NCBI GenBank assembly: GCA_027308685.1
Contig: DAIDEE010000065.1
Coordinates: 1 to 64,000, forward strand
Origin: Acidocella sp.
GTDB taxonomy: Bacteria > Pseudomonadota > Alphaproteobacteria > Acetobacterales > Acetobacteraceae
Length of the DNA: 64,000 nucleotides
Direction: 5' to 3'
Each line of letters opens with the position of its first letter. Position 1 is the stretch's first letter. Positions 53,718-61,592 of the stretch are shown here, piece by piece. The notes under the pieces are model-generated. The model made no database searches and was not told the origin of the DNA. It saw nothing but the letters and a program-made list of their open reading frames with translations. Both the position numbers and the translations under genes were made by a program.

Positions 53718-55034
53718 CCGCTGAGCGGCTGCGTTATGGGCCGCCATCAGCCCGGCCACATCCAGCCCTGGAATCGCCCCGTCGATCACCCGCCACTGGC
53801 CCGCCACCATCACCCGATCAGCCCGGTGCGCACCGCAGGTGATCAGCGCCGCCAGCGGATCATCGGCGCCGGAAAAGCGCAATTCATCGAGCTTAAACAG
53901 CGCCAAATCCGCCTGCTTACCCACCGCGATCTCACCAATATCATCCCGCCCGATGCAACGTGCCGAGCCTAGCGTCGCCCAGCGCAGTGGGTCACGGAAG
54001 GTGGCGGCGTCAATCCCGCCGCCCGCCCGCTGCAACAACATGCCCTGCCGCAATTCCTGCATCATATTGGACCCGTCATTGGACGCCGACCCATCCACCG
54101 CCAGCCCCACCGCCACGCCGGCTTCCTCCAACGCCACCACCGCGCAGATACCGGAGCCCAGTATCATATTGGAACTCGGGCAATGCGCCACGCAAATGCC
54201 GGCCTTGCCCATCCGCCGCATCTCATCGCGGGTGAAATGGATGCCGTGCGCAAACCAGGTGCGGTTGGTCACCCAGCCCAACTCCTCCAGATAATCCAGC
54301 GGGCGTTTGCCAAAGCAGGCTTCACAATAATCATTCTCATCCTTGGTTTCGGCCAGATGCGTATGCAACCGTAAGCCCAGCCGCGCCGATTGCTTGGCCG
54401 TCTCGCGCATCAAATCCGCCGAGACCGAAAATGGTGAGCAAGGGGCCAGTGCCAGTTGCGTCATCGCCCCCGGCCCGGCCTGATGCCAGCGCGCCGCCAG
54501 CCGTTCGCCGTCCGCCAAAATCACATCGATCTTCTGCACCACTGAGGGTGGCGGCAACCCGCCATCCTCGGTCGAAAGATCCATCGAGCCCCGGCACAAC
54601 GTCACCCGTAGCCCCAGTTTCGCCGCTTCCTCAAACTGAATATCGATGGCATTTTCAAGGCCCGAGGGGAACACATAATGATGATCCACCGCCGCCGTAC
54701 AGCCCGAGAGCAGCAATTCCGCGAGCGCCAGACGGCAGGCGATGCGAAATTCAGCTTCATGCAACTGCGCCCACACCGGATAGAGCGCCACCAGCCAATC
54801 AAAAAGCTTTTTATCCAAAGCCGGCTGATAGGCGCGGGTAAGGGTTTGGTAAAAATGATGGTGCGTATTGATCAGCCCCGGCAGCACCACATGGGCGCTG
54901 GCGTCAAACACCTCATCACATGCCGGCACCTGCCCGGCGGCCACGAATTCGGCGATGACACCGTCTTCCGCCACCAGCCCGCCCGCCGCCCCTTCCGGCA
55001 TCCCGGCCAGCGGCTGTTTCACCCATAGACGCAT
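53700..55034 (-). CDS. 8-Oxoguanine deaminase (amidohydrolase superfamily)
   Basis: A 444-residue TIM-barrel deaminase. NTHHHFYQTLTRAYQP (metal His pair), HTHLAETKDE, FAHGIHFTRDE, CPSSNMILGSGI, VDGSASNDGSNMMQELRQGM and LLQR match the 8-oxoguanine deaminase group rather than atrazine chlorohydrolase. The reaction gives urate and ammonia, which feeds directly into the uricase encoded 6 kb away. The ATG at 55034 has GGGA 6 nt upstream; a TTG at 55046 is possible. It is divergent from the purine transporter operon. Confidence 0.87.
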   Translation of the reverse strand: MRLWVKQPLAGMPEGAAGGLVAEDGVIAEFVAAGQVPACDEVFDASAHVVLPGLINTHHHFYQTLTRAYQPALDKKLFDWLVALYPVWAQLHEAEFRIACRLALAELLLSGCTAAVDHHYVFPSGLENAIDIQFEEAAKLGLRVTLCRGSMDLSTEDGGLPPPSVVQKIDVILADGERLAARWHQAGPGAMTQLALAPCSPFSVSADLMRETAKQSARLGLRLHTHLAETKDENDYCEACFGKRPLDYLEELGWVTNRTWFAHGIHFTRDEMRRMGKAGICVAHCPSSNMILGSGICAVVALEEAGVAVGLAVDGSASNDGSNMMQELRQGMLLQRAGGGIDAATFRDPLRWATLGSARCIGRDDIGEIAVGKQADLALFKLDELRFSGADDPLAALITCGAHRADRVMVAGQWRVIDGAIPGLDVAGLMAAHNAAAQRLRGRL

Positions 55035-55136
55035 CACCTGTCCCAATCAGCTGCCCCATCAGCTTGCCATGGCGGTGAACGCGCCGTCCACCAGTCCGCT
55101 TGCGAAAACAACTGGTTCACGTTTAGTCTGAGTGCT

Positions 55137-55152
55137 TGGCCTAAAAATTGCT
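55137..55152 (+). promoter_or_regulatory. Possible sigma-54 (-24/-12) promoter
   Basis: TGGCCT-AAAAA-TTGCT has the GG and GC dinucleotides 12 bp apart as in sigma-54 promoters, with TGGC and TTGC intact. Transcription would start near 55163, only about 2 nt before the chosen ATG of the ATPase gene, so either that message is nearly leaderless or the match is chance. Confidence 0.4.
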
Positions 55153-55164
55153 TGGTTTTTCTAT

Positions 55165-56733
55165 ATGGATTCGACGACTCCGCCGCCCACCGCAGCGCCC
55201 GCTTCCGACCCGTTGCTGATTCTGCGCGGTATCGTCAAACAATTCCCCGGCTGCCTGGCCAATGACCATGTGGACCTCACCGTTGGCCGCCACGAGATTC
55301 ACGCCCTGCTGGGCGAAAATGGCGCAGGAAAGAGCACCCTCGTTAAAATTATCTATGGGGTGATGAAACCTGATGCAGGGACGATCACCTGGGATGGCAA
55401 AATTGTCACCATCGCCAACCCCGCCCAAGCCCGCGCATTGGGCATCGGCATGGTGTTCCAGCATTTCTCGCTGTTTGAGGCACTGACGGTGGCCGAAAAT
55501 ATCGCGTTGGGGCTGAACAACCCCGAGGACCGGGTGGGGCTGTATGACCGGATTGTGGATATCTCCACCCGCTACGGCCTGCCTTTGGACCCCAAACGCG
55601 CGGTGCACGACCTTTCGGTCGGTGAGCGCCAGCGTATCGAGATTGTCCGCTGCCTGCTGCAAAACCCGAAATTGTTGATCATGGACGAGCCCACCTCGGT
55701 GCTCACCCCGCAGGAAGTGCAAAAATTATTCGGCACGCTGCGGCGACTGGCGGCGGAGGGATGTTCGATCCTTTATATCAGCCACAAGCTTGAAGAAATC
55801 CGCGCTTTATGCGAGCGCGCCACCATTATGCGGCTGGGCAAAGTCACCGCCCATTGTATCCCATCCGAAAAAACCGCCCGCGAACTGGCTGAATTAATGA
55901 TCAGCGCCAAGCTGAAAACCCAGAATTTTGGCGCGCGTGCGGTCAGCAGCCACGCCCCCCGCCTGGTGCTGGACCGGCTAACCATTCGTTCCAACCAGCC
56001 CTTCGGAACGGACTTGAAGGATATCTCCTTTGCAGTCGCCCCCGGCGAAATTCTCGGCATCGCGGGCATTGCAGGCAATGGCCAGACAGAGTTGATGGAA
56101 GCGCTCTCCGGAGAAATTCCCGCCGGCTCCCCCAAAAACATCCTGCTGGATGGCATCGAAATCGGTCATGAGGGTCCGATGGCGCGACGCAAACGCGGCT
56201 GCTGTGCTTTGCCCGAAGAACGCAACGGCCACGGTGCGGTTGGCGGCATGACGCTGTCAGAAAATGGCTTTCTTTCGGCCAACATGCGGGGTGCCTTGCA
56301 GCGCCTGGGTCTCATCAACCGTAAACGCACGCGCGCATTTGCCGCCGGTGTCATTGAACGTTTCGATGTTCGCACGACCGGACCTGAGGCCGAAGCACGC
56401 TCACTCTCCGGTGGGAACTTACAAAAATTCCTGATCGGGCGGGAGGTTGTGCAGCAACCAAGCGTGCTGATCTTAAGCCAGCCCACCTGGGGCGTGGATG
56501 CGGGCGCCGCTGCCGCCATTTACGAGGCACTGGTGGCGCTGGCCAAAGGCGGCACGGCGATTGTGATCATCTCACAGGATCTCGATGAAATTCTTATGCT
56601 GTGCGACCGGATCGCCGTCATCGCCGCGGGCCGCATTTCGCCGCCGGTCAAAGTAATGGACGCCACCATCGAGCAGATCGGCCTGCTGATGGGCGGCAGC
56701 CGACATCAGGAGCCAGAGCATGTTCCGGCTTGA
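55165..56733 (+). CDS. BMP-type purine/nucleoside ABC transporter, dual ATPase
   Basis: A 522-residue protein with two ABC domains in tandem, as in sugar (RbsA/MglA) and nucleoside (NupA/YufO) importers. The first has GENGAGKST near 50, LSVGERQRIEIVRCL and IMDEPTSVLTP. The second has a divergent Walker A (GIAGNGQTE), LSGGNLQKFLIGREV and ILSQPTWGVDAGA, where Ser-Gln replaces the D-E of Walker B. The second site is therefore probably non-catalytic or degenerate, which is common in this class. The ATG at 55165 is chosen over 55132; neither has a clear ribosome site. It overlaps the permease gene by 14 nt. Confidence 0.87.
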   Translation: MDSTTPPPTAAPASDPLLILRGIVKQFPGCLANDHVDLTVGRHEIHALLGENGAGKSTLVKIIYGVMKPDAGTITWDGKIVTIANPAQARALGIGMVFQHFSLFEALTVAENIALGLNNPEDRVGLYDRIVDISTRYGLPLDPKRAVHDLSVGERQRIEIVRCLLQNPKLLIMDEPTSVLTPQEVQKLFGTLRRLAAEGCSILYISHKLEEIRALCERATIMRLGKVTAHCIPSEKTARELAELMISAKLKTQNFGARAVSSHAPRLVLDRLTIRSNQPFGTDLKDISFAVAPGEILGIAGIAGNGQTELMEALSGEIPAGSPKNILLDGIEIGHEGPMARRKRGCCALPEERNGHGAVGGMTLSENGFLSANMRGALQRLGLINRKRTRAFAAGVIERFDVRTTGPEAEARSLSGGNLQKFLIGREVVQQPSVLILSQPTWGVDAGAAAAIYEALVALAKGGTAIVIISQDLDEILMLCDRIAVIAAGRISPPVKVMDATIEQIGLLMGGSRHQEPEHVPA

Positions 56734-57802
56734 ACCGCGGGGCGAGCGCTCAACCTTCTGGACCTATGGCTCACCCGTCCTGGCGGTGCTGCTCACCATC
56801 CTTACCATGGGCGCTATTTTCGCGGTCATGGGTGCGCCTCCAGTTACCGCCATCGAAACATTCCTGATATCGCCGATCACTTCCGTCGCCGGGCTGTCCG
56901 CACTCGCCGTCCGGGCAGCCCCCCTGATTATAATTGGCGTGGGTTTGGCCTTTTGCTACCGCGCCAATGTGTGGAATATCGGCGGCGACGGGCAATTCAC
57001 TCTGGGTGCCATCGCTGGCGGCGGCCTCGCACTGCTTTTTCCGAACGAGGCGTTCTGGTGGTTCTATCCCGTGGTGCTCGTCACCGGCATTCTTGGCGGC
57101 ATGGCCTGGGCCGCGATTGTGGCGGCACTGAAACTGCGCTTCAACGCCAATGAAATTCTTACCAGCCTGATGCTGGTCTATATCGCCCAACTGGTGCTTG
57201 TATGGCTGGTCACCGGCCCCTGGCGAGACCCGCATGGCTTCGGCTTTCCGCAATCGGCGATGTTCAGCGCGGGTGCTACCACACCGATGATATTTTCCGG
57301 CACCACCATTCACCTGGGTTGTTTGCTGGCACCTTTGCTGGCCATCGTGCTCTGGCAAGTCATGGCGCGTTCCGTGCTGGGCTTCCAATTACGCGTGGTC
57401 GGCCAGGCCCCGCGTGCCGCTCGCTATGCTGGTTTCAGCAATGCGCGGCTGACCTGGATTGCGCTGCTGGTCAGCGGCGGATTATCCGGCCTCGCCGGCA
57501 TTATCGAGGTCACGGGCCCGGTCGGCCAGCTCACCACCAGCATCACGCCAGGCTATGGGTTCACCGCCGTCATCGTGGCGTTTCTCGGCCGGCTGCATCC
57601 GGTGGGTGTTATTTTCGCCGGGCTGTTGCTGGCACTTTCCTATCTCGGAGGCGATGCGGCCCAGATCAATCTCAACCTGCCCAACGCCATCACCGGCATT
57701 TTCCAGGGTGTTCTGCTATTTTATCTGCTCGGTGCCGATATTCTCATTCTCTATCGACTCAAGCGGGTCAACCCGGCCGCCCCGGTTACGGAAAACAGCT
57801 AA
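56720..57802 (+). CDS. BMP-type ABC transporter permease 1
   Basis: A 360-residue membrane protein of the NupP/YufP class with about ten helices. ALAVRAAPLIIIGVGLAFCY, NIGGDGQFTLGAIAGG and FNANEILTSLMLVYIA are the class landmarks, and QAPRAARYAGFS is the cytoplasmic coupling segment. It forms half of the pore for nucleosides or nucleobases. The next permease starts directly after its stop. Confidence 0.87.
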   Translation: MFRLEPRGERSTFWTYGSPVLAVLLTILTMGAIFAVMGAPPVTAIETFLISPITSVAGLSALAVRAAPLIIIGVGLAFCYRANVWNIGGDGQFTLGAIAGGGLALLFPNEAFWWFYPVVLVTGILGGMAWAAIVAALKLRFNANEILTSLMLVYIAQLVLVWLVTGPWRDPHGFGFPQSAMFSAGATTPMIFSGTTIHLGCLLAPLLAIVLWQVMARSVLGFQLRVVGQAPRAARYAGFSNARLTWIALLVSGGLSGLAGIIEVTGPVGQLTTSITPGYGFTAVIVAFLGRLHPVGVIFAGLLLALSYLGGDAAQINLNLPNAITGIFQGVLLFYLLGADILILYRLKRVNPAAPVTENS

Positions 57803-58729
57803 ATGGATTTATTTTACATCACCAGCTTCGTGCTCAGCATCATCAGCGCCTCCACACCCCTATTATTAGCTGCGTCGGGTGAATTGATCACTGAGAGGTC
57901 GGGCACTCTGAATCTGGGGGTCGAAGGCATGATGCTGATCGGCGCAATCGCCGGGTTCGCCACCGCACATGATACCGGCAGCGCGTTGCTCGGCGTGCTG
58001 GCGGCCGCCGCCGCTGGAATCGCCATTTCGCTCATTTTTGCTGTGCTTACCCAAACCTTCCTCGCCAACCAAATTGCAGCTGGTCTGGCGCTGACCATTT
58101 TCGGCCATGGCTTCGCAGCCTTACTAGGCGCGGGCTATGTCGGCATCGCCGCGCCCACATTGCCAAAACTCGCATTTCCGCTCCTCTCAAAAATTCCGTT
58201 TTTCGGCCCTGTATTATTTAACCAAAATATTCTGATTTATTTTTCATTTGCCATTCTGGCTTGTATTTCATGGTTCCTACGTAAAACCCACGCCGGGTTA
58301 ATTCTCCGCGCTGTGGGTGACAACCATGATGCCGCCCATGCCATGGGCTACGCGGTTTTGAAAATCCGTTACGGCGCAATAGCCTTTGGTGGCGGCATGG
58401 CGGGCATCGCAGGCGCGTATCTCTCACTCTATTATTCCCCGCTCTGGTCGCAGGATTTGGCTTCCGGCCGTGGCTGGATCGCCCTGGCGCTGGTGGTTTT
58501 TTCAGCCTGGCGGCCTTACTGGCTGCTCGCTGGCGCCTATCTGTTCGGGGGTATCACCTATCTCTCATTATATTTGCAAGGGCTGGGCGTACTCATCCCC
58601 GCACCGCTTATTTCCGCCCTGCCCTATTTCGGCACCATCATCGTCCTGGTGTTAATCTCACGCGACCGCCGGCGCACCCGTCTCAACCAACCAGCCTGCC
58701 TCGGCAAATCCTTCCACGCCGTGGTCTAA
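57803..58729 (+). CDS. BMP-type ABC transporter permease 2
   Basis: A 308-residue membrane protein of the NupQ/YufQ class: LLLAASGELITERSGTLNLG, VEGMMLIGAIAGF and the coupling segment RAVGDNHDAAHAMGY. Its gene begins at the base after the permease-1 stop codon, so the two pore subunits are made together. The C-terminal tail after DRRRTRLNQ is basic and probably cytoplasmic. Confidence 0.87.
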   Translation: MDLFYITSFVLSIISASTPLLLAASGELITERSGTLNLGVEGMMLIGAIAGFATAHDTGSALLGVLAAAAAGIAISLIFAVLTQTFLANQIAAGLALTIFGHGFAALLGAGYVGIAAPTLPKLAFPLLSKIPFFGPVLFNQNILIYFSFAILACISWFLRKTHAGLILRAVGDNHDAAHAMGYAVLKIRYGAIAFGGGMAGIAGAYLSLYYSPLWSQDLASGRGWIALALVVFSAWRPYWLLAGAYLFGGITYLSLYLQGLGVLIPAPLISALPYFGTIIVLVLISRDRRRTRLNQPACLGKSFHAVV

Positions 58730-58765
58730 ATTTCAAAAATGACAGTTCAACAAGGAGAGTTTAGA

Positions 58766-59851
58766 ATGACGACAATTAAACGACGCGGATTTACAGCCCT
58801 ATTGGGCGGTGCCGCCCTAGCCGCCCCTGGTATCATGCGCGCCTCCCGCGCCGACGCACCATTAAAAGCGGGTTTTGTCTATCTCGGCCCGGTGGGTGAT
58901 TTTGGTTGGACCTATCAGCATGACGTAGGCCGCAAGTTGGCAGCCAAGGCACTCGGTGCTGCCGTTACAACCAGCTACGTCGAAAACGTCCCTGAAGCGC
59001 CGGAATGCCAAGCAGTGTTCCAAAATCTGGCGTCATCCGGCCATAAAATCATCTTCGGCACGTCATTTGGTTATATGAACTACATGCTGAAGGTAGCCGC
59101 GCAGTTTCCGGATATAAAATTCGAACATTGCACCGGCTATAAACAAGCGCCCAACCTCTCCACCTATGACATTCGTTTCTATCAAGGCCGCTTTGTACAA
59201 GGCGTGATTGCGGGCAAACTCTCCAAGGCTGGTGTTGCAGGCTACATCGGGTCGGTGCCCGTGCCGGAAGTGGTACAGGGAATGAATGCGTTCCTCCTTG
59301 GAATGCAAAGCGTCAATCCAAAAGCTCAGCTTAAGTTTATCATGATCGATAGCTGGTACGACCCCGGCAAGGAAGGCGATGCCACCAAGGCGTTGATCGA
59401 CCAGGGATGCGATATCATCACGCAACATACTGACAGCCCAGCGCCACTGCAAACTGCTGCGGGCCGTGGTATCAAGGCATTTGGTGAGTCCACCGACATG
59501 ATCAGCTTCGCGCCGAAATTTCAACTTTCAGCTTCAGTGAATGATTGGGGCGGCTACTACATCAAACGCATGAAAGCTGTCCTAACCAAGGATTGGGCAA
59601 GCGGCGACACCTGGGGCGGCTTTGCCGAAGGAATGCTTACCATGGCACCCTTCCGCAATATGCCAGATTCTGTTGCGGCACTTGCAAAATCTACAGTATC
59701 TGACATCAAATCTGGCAAAAATAAAATCTTCACCGGCCCCCTTACAGACCAAAACGGCAAGGTTTTCCTCGCCGCCGGCCAGACCATGGATGATGGAACA
59801 CTTTCCGGCTTGCAGACGCTTATTGCGGGCATTGAAGGCAAGCTCACATAA
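58766..59851 (+). CDS. BMP-family substrate-binding lipoprotein-like protein
   Basis: A 361-residue periplasmic binding protein of the Bmp/PnrA family. A twin-arginine leader (IKRRGFTALLGGAAL, cleaved near SRA) replaces the lipoprotein signal common in Gram-positive relatives. AGFVYLGPVGDFGWTYQHD, FGTSFGYMNYMLKVA, the C-terminal WGGYYIKRMKAVL and DWASGDTWGGFAEGM fit the family, which binds nucleosides, hypoxanthine or related purines. AAGGAG 8 nt before the ATG at 58766 fixes the start; the frame extends to 58739. A hairpin and then uricase follow. Confidence 0.87.
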   Translation: MTTIKRRGFTALLGGAALAAPGIMRASRADAPLKAGFVYLGPVGDFGWTYQHDVGRKLAAKALGAAVTTSYVENVPEAPECQAVFQNLASSGHKIIFGTSFGYMNYMLKVAAQFPDIKFEHCTGYKQAPNLSTYDIRFYQGRFVQGVIAGKLSKAGVAGYIGSVPVPEVVQGMNAFLLGMQSVNPKAQLKFIMIDSWYDPGKEGDATKALIDQGCDIITQHTDSPAPLQTAAGRGIKAFGESTDMISFAPKFQLSASVNDWGGYYIKRMKAVLTKDWASGDTWGGFAEGMLTMAPFRNMPDSVAALAKSTVSDIKSGKNKIFTGPLTDQNGKVFLAAGQTMDDGTLSGLQTLIAGIEGKLT

Positions 59852-59860
59852 TCGGCAATC

Positions 59861-59894
59861 CATGTCGAAGCCCGAATCTGCGGGCTTCAACATG
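59861..59894 (+). promoter_or_regulatory. Hairpin between binding-protein and uricase genes
   Basis: CATGT-C-GAAGCCCG (59861-59874) pairs with CGGGCTTC-A-ACATG (59881-59894): 13 of 14 positions match around AATCTG. There is no T-tract. As after the Liv and Urt binding proteins, it probably protects the upstream message or trims read-through into uricase. Confidence 0.65.
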
Positions 59895-59910
59895 CCAAAA
59901 GGAAGGTCTC

Positions 59911-60753
59911 ATGCATCTCGCCAGCTTCACATACGGCAAGGCTCGTGTCCGCATCATGCGCGTAAAGCGTGACACCGCGCGGCATGAGGTTCGTGAACTC
60001 GAACTACAGGTGATGCTGGAAGGTGATTTTTCTGCCAGCTTTTTGTCGAATGATAATTCCAAGGTCGTCGCGACTGACACGATAAAAAATATCGTCAACA
60101 TCGTAGCCTGCGACAACACGGCCTTGGAAACCGAGGATTTCATCGCGGCCATTGCAGATTATTTTTTTAACCATTATCGCCATATTCATAACATTAAAAT
60201 ATCCGCACTTGAAACAAAGTGGGCCAGACTCAATATCAATGGTGAGCCGCACGACCACGCCTTCCTGAAGGATGCCAATGGCCGTAATCATGTGACCCTC
60301 ACCACCACCCGCGCTACCAGACAAATTGCATCCGGTGTTGAAAATTACACCTTCCTGAAATCGACGGCATCCGGTTGGGTAGGATATTGGATGGATGAAG
60401 CGACCACTCTGAAGGAGACCACCGATCGGATTTTTTCCACCTCGATGGATGCCTCCTGGGTATGGTCAGCGGCACCGGCCAATTATCCGCAGACTAACGA
60501 AAAAATTATCGTCGCTATGATGAAAACATTTGCCAGCATCTATAGCCCGAGCGTTCAGAACAGCCTGTTTCTGATGGGAAGCGCCGCCCTGGCAGCGGTA
60601 CCTGAAATTGGCACCATATCACTCGCCTGCCCAAACAAGCATTACCTGCCAATCAATATGGCACCGTTTCACCGCGAAAACCCAAATATTATCTTCACCC
60701 CTACCGACGAGCCGCACGGGCAAATCGAATGCACAATCGTCCGTGACAGTTAA
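59911..60753 (+). CDS. Urate oxidase (uricase)
   Basis: A 280-residue cofactor-free T-fold enzyme that oxidises urate with O2 to 5-hydroxyisourate and H2O2. The catalytic Lys is at 10 (YGKARVR), the Thr lies in VVATDTIKN and the His in NKHYLPIN; GVENYTFLKSTASGW and TDEPHGQIE are also typical. It is a single-domain form; the OHCU decarboxylase that is fused to uricase in some bacilli is a separate gene at 50.2 kb. GGAAGG precedes the ATG. It lies inside the purine transporter operon, before the dehydrogenase genes. Confidence 0.93.
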   Translation: MHLASFTYGKARVRIMRVKRDTARHEVRELELQVMLEGDFSASFLSNDNSKVVATDTIKNIVNIVACDNTALETEDFIAAIADYFFNHYRHIHNIKISALETKWARLNINGEPHDHAFLKDANGRNHVTLTTTRATRQIASGVENYTFLKSTASGWVGYWMDEATTLKETTDRIFSTSMDASWVWSAAPANYPQTNEKIIVAMMKTFASIYSPSVQNSLFLMGSAALAAVPEIGTISLACPNKHYLPINMAPFHRENPNIIFTPTDEPHGQIECTIVRDS

Positions 60754-60773
60754 CGTGACATAACAATACCGCC

Positions 60774-61592
60774 ATGGACCTCAATAGCATCGAAAATATT
60801 CTAATCCCCAGATCGCGATCCGAGATTCCAGAATTAACCGAGAGAGACGCTTTTCTGGCAGGAGGAACCTGGTTATTCTCTGAACCGCAGCCAGCGCTAA
60901 ACCGCCTCGTTGACCTCACAAATATGAACTGGGCTCCCTTAACTCTCACGGCTACCCACCTGCAAGTCAGTGCTACCTGCAAAATCGCAGCACTTGCCGC
61001 CTTTGAACCTCCACATGACTGGCTGGCTGGCCCGCTCATTCTCAAATGCTGTCGTGCTTTGTTTGGGTCGTTCAAAATCTGGAACATGGCAACCGTCGGC
61101 GGTAATCTGTGCCTTGGCTTGCCTGCTGGCCCGATGACCGCACTGGCCATTGCGTTGCACGCCACATGCATAATCTGGCGGCCAGATGGTACGGATTATA
61201 CAATACCCGCCGTACAATTCGTAACCGGTCCACAACAAAATGCGCTCGGTCCCGGCGAGATACTTAGGCGCATCGACATCCCAATAGCCCATCTGAAGCA
61301 CCGCTTTGCATTTCGACAGATCTCATTAACGCCTGAGGGACGCTCAGGAGTTTTAGTTATCGGTATGATTAATCAACCAAGCCGACTAATCCTCACAGTT
61401 ACTGCTGCCACGCGCCACCCCAAGCAAGTAGAATTCTCGACCTGGCCAGATGACAATACGCTCACCAGCAAATTGACCAACGAGATCCCAGATCATCTCT
61501 ATTACGACGACATCCACGGTAAGCCTGCTTGGCGCAAACACATGACTGGCATTTTTGCTAAATCCATCTGCACGGAACTTTCCAACCCATGA
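60774..61592 (+). CDS. Xanthine dehydrogenase-like FAD subunit
   Basis: A 272-residue FAD-binding subunit of the molybdenum hydroxylase family, similar in layout to YgfM. AGGTWLF near 29-35 is the first FAD-binding segment and TVGGNLCLGLPAGPM the second, with the CO-dehydrogenase-flavoprotein C-terminal domain after about 170. It passes electrons from the iron-sulfur clusters of the partner to NAD+. It starts 20 nt after uricase and overlaps the partner gene by 4 nt (ATGA). Confidence 0.85.
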   Translation: MDLNSIENILIPRSRSEIPELTERDAFLAGGTWLFSEPQPALNRLVDLTNMNWAPLTLTATHLQVSATCKIAALAAFEPPHDWLAGPLILKCCRALFGSFKIWNMATVGGNLCLGLPAGPMTALAIALHATCIIWRPDGTDYTIPAVQFVTGPQQNALGPGEILRRIDIPIAHLKHRFAFRQISLTPEGRSGVLVIGMINQPSRLILTVTAATRHPKQVEFSTWPDDNTLTSKLTNEIPDHLYYDDIHGKPAWRKHMTGIFAKSICTELSNP

